A stretch of DNA of 64,000 nucleotides from Streptomyces radicis (GTDB lineage: Bacteria; Actinomycetota; Actinomycetes; Streptomycetales; Streptomycetaceae). Where the stretch lies: assembly GCF_003626575.1 (NCBI RefSeq), contig NZ_RBDY01000020.1, positions 1-64,000 of the forward strand. Reading direction: 5' to 3'. A program made the translations under genes and the position numbers. This document shows, one piece after another, positions 1 to 8,679 of this stretch. How positions within the stretch are numbered: position 1 is the first letter of the stretch; each line of letters opens with the position of its first letter. Below the pieces are notes generated by a model that was given only the letters and a program-made list of their open reading frames with translations, searched no databases and had not been told where the DNA came from.

Positions 1-531
1 GGCCCACGCCGGGGCGCGGGCGTCGCCGCGCGCTCCCCCTCCGCGCACTGGGACGCGCCCCAGCAGCGCTGGCTTCCCGGCGCGGGCGAACGCCCCGGCA
101 CCGAGCGGTCGATGCTGCTGGAGATCCACACCAGGGCGCTCTTTACATCGATCGTCGTGCTGTCGCTCTTCCTGCTGTTCTCCGGCCATCTGCGGCCGGG
201 CGGCGGCTTCGCGGGCGGCCTGGTCGCGGGCCTCGGCTTCGTGCTGCGCTTCCTCGTCGGCGGCCGCGCCGACCTCGGCCTGGCCGCGCCCGTCGATCCG
301 GGGCTCGTCGCGGGGGGCGGCCTGGTCATCGCCGCGGGCGGCGGCCTGCTGCCGATCGCGTTCGGCGCGCCCCCGCTCGCGGCCGCCCCCTGGGAGTTCC
401 ACGCGCCGGTCTTCGGCACCGTGCACGGCAGCACGAGCCTGATCCTCGACATCGGCATCTATCTGCTGGTCGTCGGCATCATCCTCAAGCTCATCGCCGC
501 GTCGGGGCAGACCGTGGGGGAGGCCCGATGA
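1..531 (+). CDS. mrpA: Mrp antiporter subunit A with fused MnhB domain (3' end only)
   Basis: The reading frame is open from base 1, so the gene enters from the left and only its last 176 codons are visible. From about the Met codon at 112 the protein is an MnhB-type membrane domain: a hydrophobic helix, a glycine-rich GHLRPGGGFAGGL stretch, and two further helices ending near SLILDIGIYLLVVG. In actinobacteria this domain is normally the C-terminal part of the large proton-translocating subunit A, which is why I extend the frame through base 1 rather than start at 112. It overlaps mrpC by four bases (ATGA). It belongs to a six-gene Na+(K+)/H+ antiporter complex in the cytoplasmic membrane used for pH and sodium homeostasis. 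A separate small mnhB starting at 112 is the alternative. Confidence 0.8.
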   Translation, partial: GPRRGAGVAARSPSAHWDAPQQRWLPGAGERPGTERSMLLEIHTRALFTSIVVLSLFLLFSGHLRPGGGFAGGLVAGLGFVLRFLVGGRADLGLAAPVDPGLVAGGGLVIAAGGGLLPIAFGAPPLAAAPWEFHAPVFGTVHGSTSLILDIGIYLLVVGIILKLIAASGQTVGEAR

Positions 532-977
532 CCTCGACCACCCTGGACTGGACGCTCGCGCTGACCGTCGGAGGGCTGTTCGCCACCGGCGTGCACCTGA
601 TGCTCCAACGCTCCCTGACCCGCGTGCTGTTGGGCTTCATCCTGCTGGGCCACGGCACCAACCTGCTGCTGCTGTCCGCGGGCGCCGAGGGCGACCCGCT
701 GCCCCAGGCCATGGCGTTGACCGCGATCGTCATCACCTTCGGCGTCACCACGTTCCTGCTCGCCCTCGCCTACCGCTCATGGCGGCTCTCCGGGCACGAC
801 GAGGTCCGCGACGACCTGGAGGACCGCAGCATCGGCACCGTCCGCGAGCGCGACGACTTCGAGCCCGCCGCGATGCCCGACGAGACGGGCGACTCCGACG
901 AGGAGGAGAGCGAGGAGGAGGACGGCGAGGGCGAGGAGCGCGACGGCGGACGCGAAGGGAAGGGGAACCCCGGATGA
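528..977 (+). CDS. mrpC: Mrp antiporter subunit C (MnhC/NuoK-like)
   Basis: A 149-residue protein with three hydrophobic segments in the first 90 residues, including RVLLGFILLGHGTNLLLL and ALTAIVITFGVTTFLLALAYR. This is the NuoK/MnhC fold that works beside subunit D in the Mrp antiporter membrane arm. The C-terminal 60 residues are a hydrophilic, very acidic tail (runs of Asp, Glu and Gly from about residue 118), longer than in typical MnhC proteins and probably cytoplasmic and disordered. The start ATG overlaps the stop of the A/B subunit and the end overlaps the start of mrpD, both as ATGA, so translational coupling is likely. Confidence 0.9.
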   Translation: MTSTTLDWTLALTVGGLFATGVHLMLQRSLTRVLLGFILLGHGTNLLLLSAGAEGDPLPQAMALTAIVITFGVTTFLLALAYRSWRLSGHDEVRDDLEDRSIGTVRERDDFEPAAMPDETGDSDEEESEEEDGEGEERDGGREGKGNPG

Positions 978-2500
978 CCACCCTGCTGCTCGTCGTGCCC
1001 GTGCTGCTGCCGCTCCTCGCGGCGGCCTGCTCCCTCGCGCTGGTCCGCAACGGCACCGCCCAGCGCGCGCTCACCGTCGTCGTGCTCACCGCGGTCCTCG
1101 CCGACGCGATCGGCCTGCTGCTCCACGTCGACCGCGAGGGCACCACCGTGGTCGCCCTGGGCGGCTGGTCGCCGCGGCTCGGGATCGCGCTGGTCGCCGA
1201 CCTGCTCTCCGCGCTGCTGCTCACGGTCGCCGTGCTGGTCGCGCTCGCCGTCCTGCTCTTCGCCCTCGGCCAGGGCACGACCGACCGCCCTGCCCTGACG
1301 GTCACGCCGTTCCACCCGGCGTATCTGCTGCTGGTCGGCGGCGTGGGCCTGGCGTTCCTCTCGGGCGACCTGTTCAACCTCTTCGTCGCCTTCGAGGTCA
1401 TGCTCGCCTCGTCCTATGTGCTGATCACGCTCAACGCGGGCGGCGAACGCGTCCTGGCCGGGATGACCTACACCATGACCAGCCTCACGTCGTCCCTGCT
1501 CTTCCTCACCGCCGTCGGCCTGGTCTACGCGGCCACCGGCACCGTCAACCTCGCCGAGCTCGCCGAGCGCACCGGCGGCCTCTCCGAGGGCGTGCGGTCC
1601 GCGCTCGCGGCGTTCCTGCTCGTCGTCTTCGGCATCAAGGCGGCCGTGGTGCCGCTGCACTTCTGGCTCCCCGACAGCTACCCCACCGCGCCCGCGCCGA
1701 TCACCGCCGTCTTCGCCTCGCTGCTGACCAAGGTCGGCGTCTACGCGATGATCCGCACCCAGTCGCTGCTCTTCCCGCGCGACGGGACGTGGTGGCTCAT
1801 CGGCTGCGCGGCCGTCCTCACCATGATCGTCGGCATCCTCGGCGCCATCGCGCAGGACGACATCAACAGGCTGCTGTCCTTCACGCTGGTCAGCCACATC
1901 GGGTTCATGCTGTTCGGGCTCGCGCTCTTCGACCTCGCCGGGTTCACGGGCGCGATCCTCTACATCGTCCACCACATCGTCGTGCAGGCCGCGCTGTTCC
2001 TGGTCACCGCGCTCGTCGTCAGCCGCACGGGCACGGCCGCGCTGCACCGGCTCAAGCCACCCGCGGAGAGCGGCGAACGCCCAGGGCCTGGGCGCCCGTT
2101 GGCGGCGGCGCTCTTCCTCGTCCCGGCGCTGAGCCTGGCGGGGCTGCCGCCGTTCTCGGGGTTCATCGCCAAGCTGGCGCTCCTGCGGGCCGCGGTCATC
2201 GACGGCGGCGCGATCGCCTACGCGGTGGCCGCGGCGGCGCTCGTCACGAGCCTGCTGACCCTCTACGCCATGGTGCGCGTGTGGCGCGTGATCTCCGTGC
2301 CGCTCGCCAGCGCGGCCGCCACCGCGGGGGGCCGGGCGCTGACCGTGGGCGCGGCGGCGGGCATGGTCGCCGTCGGCCTCGCCATGGCCGCGGGGGCGGG
2401 GCCGCTCGTCGCGCTCACCGAACGCGCCGCCGCCGACCTCTCGCGGCCCGCCGACTATCGCGAGGCCGTGCTCGGCACCGAGGGCGGTGAGGGACGGTGA
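974..2500 (+). CDS. mrpD: Mrp antiporter subunit D (MnhD/NuoN-like)
   Basis: A 508-residue multi-pass membrane protein of the proton-conducting NuoL/M/N family. Visible family features include LFNLFVAFEVMLASSYVLI near residue 130, the conserved KAAVVPLHFWLPDSYPTAPAP segment near 220 with the lysine used in proton transfer, and NRLLSFTLVSHIGFML near 300. It is one of the two large antiporter-like subunits of the Mrp complex. I start at the ATG at 974, which overlaps the mrpC stop. A longer in-frame version starting inside mrpC has no hydrophobic or family-like N-terminus. Size and order (C-D-E) are normal. Confidence 0.93.
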   Translation: MTTLLLVVPVLLPLLAAACSLALVRNGTAQRALTVVVLTAVLADAIGLLLHVDREGTTVVALGGWSPRLGIALVADLLSALLLTVAVLVALAVLLFALGQGTTDRPALTVTPFHPAYLLLVGGVGLAFLSGDLFNLFVAFEVMLASSYVLITLNAGGERVLAGMTYTMTSLTSSLLFLTAVGLVYAATGTVNLAELAERTGGLSEGVRSALAAFLLVVFGIKAAVVPLHFWLPDSYPTAPAPITAVFASLLTKVGVYAMIRTQSLLFPRDGTWWLIGCAAVLTMIVGILGAIAQDDINRLLSFTLVSHIGFMLFGLALFDLAGFTGAILYIVHHIVVQAALFLVTALVVSRTGTAALHRLKPPAESGERPGPGRPLAAALFLVPALSLAGLPPFSGFIAKLALLRAAVIDGGAIAYAVAAAALVTSLLTLYAMVRVWRVISVPLASAAATAGGRALTVGAAAGMVAVGLAMAAGAGPLVALTERAAADLSRPADYREAVLGTEGGEGR

Positions 2501-3054
2501 CCCCGGCGAACGCCGGCCCGGGCCAGCCGCGCCGCCCGCGCCGCCCCGCGGGCCGCAGGCTGCTGGCCCTCGTCTGGCTCTGGCTGCTGTGGATCATGCT
2601 GTGGGGCTCGCTCCGCGCGACCGTCGTGGTCGGCGGGCTGCTCGTGGCCGTCGGCGTGCTCACCGCGTTCCGCATGCCGCCCATGCGCAACCGCCTGACG
2701 CTCCGCCCGCTGCGCCTCGTCAGGCTGACCGGCCACATGCTGGTCGACCTCGCGGTCTCCGCCGTCTCCGTCGGCTGGGCCGCCGTCCGCCACGGGCCCC
2801 GCGCGCCCGCCGCCGTGATCGAGGTCGAACTGGCCGAGAACAGCGACCTGTTGATCGCCACCACCGCCTATCTCACCACCATGACCCCCGGCACCCTCGT
2901 CCTGGAGATCGACAGGGAGCGCCGCCTGCTCTACGTCCACGCGCTGCCCGTGCCGGGCCAGGACGCCGTCGACGCCCAGCGCCGCGCGGTGTCGGCGGCC
3001 GAACGCGTCGCGGCGCGCGCCATCCGCGACAGCGAGAACCGGAGGACCTTCTGA
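2497..3054 (+). CDS. mrpE: Mrp antiporter subunit E (MnhE)
   Basis: A 185-residue protein starting with GTG that overlaps the mrpD stop as GTGA. After a basic, Pro/Arg-rich leader come two membrane segments (LLALVWLWLLWIMLWGSL and VVVGGLLVAVGVLTAF), then the MnhE domain with the family motif LIATTAYLTTMTPGTLVLEID followed by a cytoplasmic region containing YVHALPV. MnhE is a small subunit needed for assembly of the Mrp complex. Its place between D and F fits. Confidence 0.9.
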   Translation: MTPANAGPGQPRRPRRPAGRRLLALVWLWLLWIMLWGSLRATVVVGGLLVAVGVLTAFRMPPMRNRLTLRPLRLVRLTGHMLVDLAVSAVSVGWAAVRHGPRAPAAVIEVELAENSDLLIATTAYLTTMTPGTLVLEIDRERRLLYVHALPVPGQDAVDAQRRAVSAAERVAARAIRDSENRRTF

Positions 3055-3320
3055 TGGACGCCGTGTTCGTGCTCACCGTCGACCTGCTGGCCGCGTCGGC
3101 CCTGCTGACGGTGGTCAGGATCGTGCGAGGACCCACCGTGCTCGACCGCATCGTCGCCCTCGACGTGCTGGTGACGCTGATCGTGACCGCCGTCGCGGTC
3201 GGCATCGCCCGGCACGACACCGGCTCGTCCGTGCCGCTGCTGCTGGTGCTGACCCTGCTCGGCTTCATCGGCTCGATCACCGCGGCGCATCTGGTCGAGG
3301 AGCGGGAGGACATGCGGTGA
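3054..3320 (+). CDS. mrpF: Mrp antiporter subunit F (MnhF)
   Basis: An 88-residue three-helix membrane protein. It carries the MnhF signature RIVRGPTVLDRIVALDVL after the first helix, followed by two further helices and a short cytoplasmic tail. The ATG at 3054 overlaps the last base of the mrpE stop (TGATG). A much longer frame open upstream is not used, because only the last 88 codons show family similarity. Size is typical for MnhF. Confidence 0.9.
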   Translation: MDAVFVLTVDLLAASALLTVVRIVRGPTVLDRIVALDVLVTLIVTAVAVGIARHDTGSSVPLLLVLTLLGFIGSITAAHLVEEREDMR

Positions 3321-3667
3321 GGGCGGCGCTCGACGTGCTCTCGGCCGTCCTGCTGCTGACGGGCGCGGCGTTCTGCGTGCTGACGGCGGTGGGCGTGCTG
3401 CGTTTCCCCGACCCCGTGTGCCGCCTGCACGCGGCGGCCAAGGCCCAGACGCTCGGCGTGCTGCTGATCCTGGGCGGCACCGCGTGCCAGGTCAGCGCGC
3501 ACCACATCGTGTCGCTCGCGCTGGTGGCGGTGTTCCAGCTGGCCACCGTCCCCGTCGTGGGCCAGGTCGTCGGCCGCACGGCGTACCGCACGGGCGCCGT
3601 CCACCGCGAGAGCCTGGTCGCCGACGAGCTCGAGGCCCGCCTGGCGGAGGACGAACGCGGGGGTTAG
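3317..3667 (+). CDS. mrpG: Mrp antiporter subunit G (MnhG)
   Basis: A 116-residue protein with GTG start overlapping the mrpF stop (GTGA). Three hydrophobic segments and the motif VGVLRFPDPVCRLHAAAKAQTLGV identify MnhG. The last 30 residues are a charged cytoplasmic tail. This closes the Mrp operon. The next gene begins on the opposite strand 16 bases downstream, so the two are convergent with almost no spacer. Confidence 0.92.
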   Translation: MRAALDVLSAVLLLTGAAFCVLTAVGVLRFPDPVCRLHAAAKAQTLGVLLILGGTACQVSAHHIVSLALVAVFQLATVPVVGQVVGRTAYRTGAVHRESLVADELEARLAEDERGG

Positions 3668-3683
3668 GCGCGTCGCTCGGTCG

Positions 3684-4565
3684 CTAGGCGCGTTGCTCGG
3701 CCGCCTGGGCCGCCTGGGCCGCCTGGGCCGCTTCGGCCGTCGCGGCCGTCTCTGCGGCGAGCCGGTCCAGGGCCCCTGCCGAGGGGGAGCCGGGCGCGGC
3801 GGTGTAGGTGACGAGCTGGTGGTCCGGGGTGTTGGGCAGCAGCATCACCACATAGTCGAGCGAGAGCGGGCCGACGGCCGGGTGCCGGAACTCCTTGCGC
3901 CCCTGCCCAGGGCCCTTCACATCGTGCTGCGCCCACAACGCCCTGAACTCCTCGCTGCGCACCGCGAGATCGCCCACCAGGGCCCTGGTCACCGGGTCGT
4001 CGGGGTCGCGCCCGGTCTCGGCGCGCAGCTGCGCGATGCCGTGCCTGGCGCTCAGCTCCCACTCGATGTAGTACGCGCGCGAGCGCGGGTCGAGGAACGC
4101 GAACCGCACCAGGTTCCGCGACGACGGCTCCCGCTCGGCGACATCGGGAACGATCGCCGCACCCATCGCGTTCCAGGCGAGCACGTCGAGGCGGCCGTTG
4201 AGCACCATCGCGGGGACAGGCCCCATGGCCGCCATGAGCTGCCGCACCTCGGGCGCCACGCCGTTGTGGCCGCGGCGGCGCGGCGGGGCGGGGACCGAGT
4301 GGGCCAGCCGGTAGAGGTGGTCGCGCTCGTGGTCGTTCAGGCGCAGCCCACGGGCGAGGCCGTCGAGGACGGACGCGGAGGGCCGCACGTCACGGCCCTG
4401 TTCGAGCCGTGTGTAGTAGTCGGGGCTGATCCCCGCGAGCTGCGCCACCTCGGCGCGGCGCAGCCCGGGGGAGCGCCGCCGCGCCCCGGCGGGCAGCCCG
4501 ACGCTCTCCGGCCGGATCCGGTCGCGGCGGGATCGCAGGAACGCCGCCAGCTCGCGTGTGGTCAT
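3684..4565 (-). CDS. MmyB-like helix-turn-helix transcription regulator
   Basis: A 293-residue DNA-binding regulator. Residues 1-80 form an XRE-type helix-turn-helix (SPGLRRAEVAQLAGISPDYYTRLEQGR). The remainder is a MmyB-like ligand-binding domain (MLTR family) with AMVLNGRLDVLAWNAMGAA and the closing HPAVGPLSLDYVVMLLP motif. The start is the ATG at 4565; an upstream extension is low-complexity and lies in the divergent promoter region. It is divergent from an aldo/keto reductase at 4708. In this family the regulator usually controls its divergent oxidoreductase, so that gene is its probable target (inference). The C-terminus ends in an Ala-Ala-Gln repeat. Confidence 0.88.
   Translation of the reverse strand: MTTRELAAFLRSRRDRIRPESVGLPAGARRRSPGLRRAEVAQLAGISPDYYTRLEQGRDVRPSASVLDGLARGLRLNDHERDHLYRLAHSVPAPPRRRGHNGVAPEVRQLMAAMGPVPAMVLNGRLDVLAWNAMGAAIVPDVAEREPSSRNLVRFAFLDPRSRAYYIEWELSARHGIAQLRAETGRDPDDPVTRALVGDLAVRSEEFRALWAQHDVKGPGQGRKEFRHPAVGPLSLDYVVMLLPNTPDHQLVTYTAAPGSPSAGALDRLAAETAATAEAAQAAQAAQAAEQRA
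3700..3726 (+). repeat. 9-bp tandem repeat at the 3' end of the regulator gene
   Basis: Three perfect copies of GCCGCCTGG in the plus orientation, encoding the AAQ repeats near the C-terminus of the minus-strand regulator. Copy number could vary by replication slippage without a frameshift. Confidence 0.85.
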
Positions 4566-4707
4566 GCCCCCAGTCTGCCGGGCCGAGGGGGCGCGTGCCT
4601 GGCCCCGCGGGGACCAGCCTCGCCGGTGCTGGCCATGGGCGAGCACTGGCTGGGGCAGGGACGGCGGCGCACGATCGAGGGGCACATCACAGCGAGGGAG
4701 AACTCAC
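4566..4707. promoter_or_regulatory. Divergent promoter region, regulator / aldo-keto reductase
   Basis: This 142-base spacer lies between the MmyB-like regulator (minus) and the aldo/keto reductase (plus) and must carry both promoters. A short dyad, GTGCT (4626-4630) and AGCAC (4642-4646), is a possible operator. I see no clear -35/-10 pair. The ribosome site GAGGGAG (4694-4700) supports the GTG at 4708. Confidence 0.4.
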
Positions 4708-5706
4708 GTGCGCTATCGCAACCTGGGCACCCATGGGCCGCGAGTCCCGGCGATCGGCTTCGGCGCCATGACGCTGGCCCCCGGCGTCTACGAGGACGTG
4801 ACGGAGCGGCAGGCCACCTCGGCGCTGCTCGAGGCCGTGGACTCGGGCCAGACGCTCATCGACACCGCCGACATCTACGGCGCGGACGGGTACAGCGAGC
4901 GGCTCATCGGCCGGGTCCTCGCGGGGCGCAGGGACGCGGTCGTCCTGGCCACCAAGTTCGGCGGGAACACCGACGAGAGCGGCCGTTTCATCGCCGGGCT
5001 GGGGCGCCCCGCCCAGGTGAGGCGGGCCATCGAGGCCAGCCTCACGCGCCTCGGCACCGACCATGTCGACCTGTACTACCTGCACCGGCTCGACCCGACC
5101 ACGCCCATCGAGGACACCGTGGGCGCCATGGCCGAGCTGGTCGCGGCGGGCACCATCCGCGCCATCGGCCTCTCCGAGGTCTCGCCCGCGACCCTGCGCC
5201 GCGCCCACGCCGTCCACCCGGTGGCGGCGCTCCAGACCGAGTACTCACTCTTCAGCCGCGGCCCCGAGGACGAACTGCTCGATGTCTGCCGGGAGCTGGG
5301 CGTCACCTTCGTCGCCTACAGCCCGCTGGGGCGCGGGCTGCTCGGCGGCTCGGTGCGCTCGGTCGACGACCTGCCCGATGACGACTGGCGGCGCGGCAAC
5401 CCCCGCTTCGTCCTGGGCAACATCGACAGCAACGTCGGCCTCGCCGACCGGCTCGCCTCGCTCGCCGCCGAGGCGGGCATCACCCCCGCGCAGCTCGCGC
5501 TGGCGTGGCTGCTCGACCGCGACACCCTGCCGATCCCCGGCAGCCGCCGCGCCGAGCACGTCCGCGCCAACGGGGCCGCCGCCGACCTCGCCGCCGCCCT
5601 CGACCCGGAGATCCTGCGGCGGCTGACCGAGGCGATCCCGCGCGAGGCCGTGGCCGGGGCCCAGGCCGACGCGCAGTACCTGGCCGCGATCGACACCGGC
5701 GCGTGA
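4708..5706 (+). CDS. Aldo/keto reductase
   Basis: A 332-residue NADPH-dependent oxidoreductase of the AKR superfamily (TIM barrel, cytosolic). The catalytic tetrad is visible as Asp52 and Tyr57 (DTADIYG), Lys83 (LATKFGG) and His126 (YYLHRLD). The C-terminal cofactor region has IPGSRRAEHV. The start is the GTG at 4708, chosen because GAGGGAG sits seven bases upstream and the family N-terminus (RYRNLGTHGPRVPAIGFG) begins right there. Substrate cannot be told from sequence. It is divergent from the MmyB-like regulator, so probably regulated by it. Confidence 0.9.
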   Translation: MRYRNLGTHGPRVPAIGFGAMTLAPGVYEDVTERQATSALLEAVDSGQTLIDTADIYGADGYSERLIGRVLAGRRDAVVLATKFGGNTDESGRFIAGLGRPAQVRRAIEASLTRLGTDHVDLYYLHRLDPTTPIEDTVGAMAELVAAGTIRAIGLSEVSPATLRRAHAVHPVAALQTEYSLFSRGPEDELLDVCRELGVTFVAYSPLGRGLLGGSVRSVDDLPDDDWRRGNPRFVLGNIDSNVGLADRLASLAAEAGITPAQLALAWLLDRDTLPIPGSRRAEHVRANGAAADLAAALDPEILRRLTEAIPREAVAGAQADAQYLAAIDTGA

Positions 5707-5728
5707 CCCGTCACGCGTGACCCGTCAC
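5701..5728 (+). repeat. Direct 14-bp duplication spanning the stop codon
   Basis: GCGTGACCCGTCAC occurs twice in tandem (5701-5714, 5715-5728). The first copy contains the stop codon of the aldo/keto reductase, and each copy is itself a dyad (GTGAC-CC-GTCAC). It could act as a terminator-like structure or be a slippage duplication. Confidence 0.6.
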
Positions 5729-5910
5729 GTGTGATCTGTTCCCTGTGACGCGCGGGCCCCCGTGGTCGCTTTCCGTGTGGCGTTCGGGCCTCTCCGTGAC
5801 GAAGTTCGCCGAAAGGTGGTGAGGAATAGGGCGAGCCTCCACCCGAATGTCATCGCTCACCGCGATCGTGTCGGCCCGTCAGACACTGTGCACAGACGGG
5901 CAGGTCATCG

Positions 5911-7515
5911 ATGAATCTCAGCAGACGACGCCTCCTGGGCGGCGTGGCAGCCGGCGTCGGGACGATCGGCCTCCACGCCGCCGGTCTCTCCTCCGGCATC
6001 GCCCGGGCCGACCCCCGTTTCACCGGCGACCCCTTCCGCCTCGGCGTCGCCTCGGGCGACCCCCACCCCGACGGCGTCGTCCTGTGGACGCGCATCGCCC
6101 CCGACCCGCTCGCCCTCGACGGCCTCGGCGGGCTGCCCGACCAGTCCGTCGACGTCGAGTGGGAGATCGCCCACGACGAGGGCTTCGCCCAGGTGGCCCA
6201 GCGCGGAACGGTCCCCGCCGTCCCCGAGCTCGGCCACTCGGTCCATGTCGAGGTCGTGGGGCTCGACCCCGGCCGCGCGTACTTCTACCGCTTCCGCTCC
6301 GGCGGCGAGATCAGCCCCGTGGGCCGCACCCGCACCGCGCCCGAGCCCACGTCGGCCGAGGGCGGCGTCGCGTTCGCGTTCGCCTCGTGCCAGTGCTGGT
6401 ATGACGGCTTTTACACCGCCTACCGCCACATGGCCGCCGAGGACCTCGACTTCGTCGTCCACCTCGGCGACTACCTCTACGAGGGCGGCGTCGGCCCCAC
6501 CGGGGGCGTGCGCGGCCTCGAGCTCGACGCGTCGTTCCAGCGCGAGACCTACACCCTCGCCGAGTACCGCAACCGGCACGCCCTCACCCGCCTCGACGCG
6601 GACCTCCAGGCCGCGCACCAGGCGTTCCCCTGGATCCTCACGTGGGACGACCACGAGGTCGAGAACAACTGGGCCGCCGACATCGCCCAGATCGACTCCG
6701 ACGGCTTCCCCGACGCCGACCCGGTGGCGTTCCGCGCGCGCAAGGCCGCAGCGGTCCAGGCGTACTACGAGCACCTGCCGCTGCGCCTGCCGCAGAGGCC
6801 CGAGGGGTCGGCCGCGCGCATGTACCGGCGGCTCGCGTTCGGGCGCGTGCTCGACCTGCACGTCCTGGACAGCCGCAGCCACCGCGACGACCAGGTGTGC
6901 GGCGACGGGACGAAGGCCGGGTGCGACGCCGAGCGCAGCGACCCGGCCCGCACGATGCTGGGCGCCGAACAGGAGGCGTGGCTGCTCGACGGCGCCGCCC
7001 GATCCGGCGCCACCTGGAACGTCCTCGCCAACCAGACCCTGGTCGCCCAGGTCGACCAGGACCCCGACCCCGAGGTCCTCTCCTCGGGTCTCGACATGTG
7101 GGACGGCTACACCGCCGCCCGCGACCGGCTGCTCACCGGGCTGTACGAGAGCGGCGCCAGCAACCCCGTCGTCCTCACCGGCGACATCCACCGCAGCGTC
7201 GTCGCCGACCTCAAGCTGGACTTCGACGACGAGGAATCCCCGATCGTGGCAACAGAGTTCGCCGGTACGTCCATCAGCTCGGGCCGCGACGGCACCGCGA
7301 TGGACCAGGTCGGCTACGACTGGATGACCCCGGGCGTCAATCCCCACCTGAAGTGGCACAACGCCCAGCGCGGCTACACCGTCATGACCCTCGACAGCGG
7401 CGAGCTGCGCGCCGAGTACCGCGTCCTGTCCCGGGTCACCACGGCGGGCGCGCCGGTCGAGACGGCCGCGGCGTTCGTCGTCGAGCCGGGGCGGCCGGGG
7501 GCGCGGAGCGTCTGA
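5911..7515 (+). CDS. phoD: Alkaline phosphatase D family protein, Tat-exported
   Basis: A 534-residue secreted metallophosphoesterase. Residues 4-9 are a twin-arginine motif (SRRRLL), followed by a hydrophobic stretch and an ARA-type cleavage site near residue 33, so it is folded in the cytoplasm and exported by Tat. The PhoD N-terminal domain has GVASGDPHPDGVVLWTR (45-61). The catalytic domain carries metal-ligand motifs HLGDYLYEGG (from 184), TWDDHEVENNW (244-254) and GDIH (424-427). PhoD enzymes are Ca/Fe-dependent phosphodiesterase/monoesterases that scavenge phosphate. Length is normal. It appears monocistronic, with a 204-base upstream spacer in which I recognise no PHO box. Confidence 0.93.
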   Translation: MNLSRRRLLGGVAAGVGTIGLHAAGLSSGIARADPRFTGDPFRLGVASGDPHPDGVVLWTRIAPDPLALDGLGGLPDQSVDVEWEIAHDEGFAQVAQRGTVPAVPELGHSVHVEVVGLDPGRAYFYRFRSGGEISPVGRTRTAPEPTSAEGGVAFAFASCQCWYDGFYTAYRHMAAEDLDFVVHLGDYLYEGGVGPTGGVRGLELDASFQRETYTLAEYRNRHALTRLDADLQAAHQAFPWILTWDDHEVENNWAADIAQIDSDGFPDADPVAFRARKAAAVQAYYEHLPLRLPQRPEGSAARMYRRLAFGRVLDLHVLDSRSHRDDQVCGDGTKAGCDAERSDPARTMLGAEQEAWLLDGAARSGATWNVLANQTLVAQVDQDPDPEVLSSGLDMWDGYTAARDRLLTGLYESGASNPVVLTGDIHRSVVADLKLDFDDEESPIVATEFAGTSISSGRDGTAMDQVGYDWMTPGVNPHLKWHNAQRGYTVMTLDSGELRAEYRVLSRVTTAGAPVETAAAFVVEPGRPGARSV

Positions 7516-7597
7516 CGCGCGGGGGCACGGGCGCACGGGCGCGGGGTCCGAGGCGCGGGGGGGCGCGTTCCTTGGCCCCCGCGCTACCGTGCGCCCC

Positions 7598-8545
7598 ATG
7601 AGCGCAACGCCCGCCGGGCTCGCCCCGGGAGAACGCGTCCCGCTGGGTCGCACCGGACTGACCGTCAGCCGCCTCGGCCTCGGGCTCGCTCCGATCGGCG
7701 GTATGTTCGCGTCCGTCCCGCCCGAGGTGGCCACCGCCACCGTCGAACGCGCCTGGGAGCTGGGCCTGCGCCTCTACGACACCGCGCCCGTCTACGGCTA
7801 TGGCCGCTCCGAGGCCCGCGCGGGGGCCGCCCTGGCCGACAAGCCGCGCGACGCGTTCGTGCTGTGCACCAAGGTCGGCCGCCTGATCGAGCCCGGCGGC
7901 CCCGACACCCAGCCGCTGTGGGCCGACCCGCCGCCCGGGATCGGACCGCGCCTCGACCACTCCTACGCCGCCACGCACCGCTCGGTCGCCGAGTCCCTCG
8001 ACCGCCTCGGCCTGGACCGCGTGGACGTCCTGCACATCCACGACCCCGACCTCGACTACCCGACCGCGCTCGGCGGGGCGTATCGCGCGCTCGACGAGCT
8101 GCGCCGCGACGGCGCGATCGGCGCCGTCTCCCTCGGCGTCAACCACCCGGCCGTCGCGGCCCGTTTCGTGCGCGAGGCCCCGGCGCCCGGACCCGACTGC
8201 GTGCTCGTGGCGGGCGGCTGCACCCTGCTCGACCGCTCCGCGGCCGACGACCTGCTGCCGCTGTGCGCCGACCGTGGCATCGCCGTGATGGCCGCGGGCG
8301 TCATCACCCCGGCGCTCGCCGCCGCCGAACGCGCCGCCGTCCGCGCCGTGTGCGACCGCCACGGCGTGCCACCCCTGGCCGCCGCCCTCCAACTCCCGCT
8401 CTCCCTCCCGGCCGTGACCACGGTCCTGGTCGGCGCGCGCACGCCCGAGGAGATCACCGAGAGCGCGACACAGCTCGCGCACCCGATCCCTGAGGCGTTC
8501 TGGCCCGAGCTGACGGAGGCGGTGGAGGGCGGAGCCGGTCGTTGA
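7598..8545 (+). CDS. Aldo/keto reductase (fucose dehydrogenase-like)
   Basis: A 315-residue AKR. The tetrad motifs are RLYDTAPVYGYG (Asp, Tyr), VLCTKVGR (Lys) and DVLHIHDPD (His). Spacing and the DHSYAATHRSVAESLDRLGLDRVD segment resemble the L-fucose / D-threo-aldose 1-dehydrogenase branch, so a sugar or polyol substrate is likely (inference). The ATG at 7598 is preferred over an in-frame GTG nine bases upstream because family similarity starts at VPLGRTGLTVSRLGLG. It is unrelated to the AKR at 4708 except by superfamily. Confidence 0.88.
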   Translation: MSATPAGLAPGERVPLGRTGLTVSRLGLGLAPIGGMFASVPPEVATATVERAWELGLRLYDTAPVYGYGRSEARAGAALADKPRDAFVLCTKVGRLIEPGGPDTQPLWADPPPGIGPRLDHSYAATHRSVAESLDRLGLDRVDVLHIHDPDLDYPTALGGAYRALDELRRDGAIGAVSLGVNHPAVAARFVREAPAPGPDCVLVAGGCTLLDRSAADDLLPLCADRGIAVMAAGVITPALAAAERAAVRAVCDRHGVPPLAAALQLPLSLPAVTTVLVGARTPEEITESATQLAHPIPEAFWPELTEAVEGGAGR

Positions 8546-8600
8546 CGCTCCGGGTGCCCTGATGATGCCGGTCATGTGCGACCCCCCTGTGATCCCCCGA

Positions 8601-8626
8601 ACGTCGCCCCCCGAGTGCGGCGACGT
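8601..8626. terminator. Inverted repeat downstream of aldo/keto reductase
   Basis: Perfect 8-bp arms ACGTCGCC (8601-8608) and GGCGACGT (8619-8626) with a 10-base loop. They lie between the converging reductase and NmrA remnant. No T-run follows, so terminator activity is only plausible. Confidence 0.4.
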
Positions 8627-8679
8627 CTCCACCCCCTATGACCACCGACCGGCCCGCTCGAGTTGCCCGCGTTCGCGAC

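Noticed and set aside
4626..4646. GTGCT/AGCAC dyad as a definite operator of the MmyB-like regulator
   Set aside because: Arms of only five bases with an 11-base spacer are expected by chance in GC-rich spacers; kept only as a possibility inside the divergent promoter entry.
3693..5381. Long plus-strand frame across the regulator and reductase genes
   Set aside because: It reads antisense through the MmyB-like gene and out of frame through the reductase; the product is Arg/Gly-rich with no domains. Such shadows are common at this GC content.
5707..5910. PHO box upstream of phoD
   Set aside because: I looked for 11-bp direct repeats of the GTTCACC type before the phosphatase gene and found none convincing; the nearby GTGAC repeats belong to the 14-bp duplication at 5,701-5,728.
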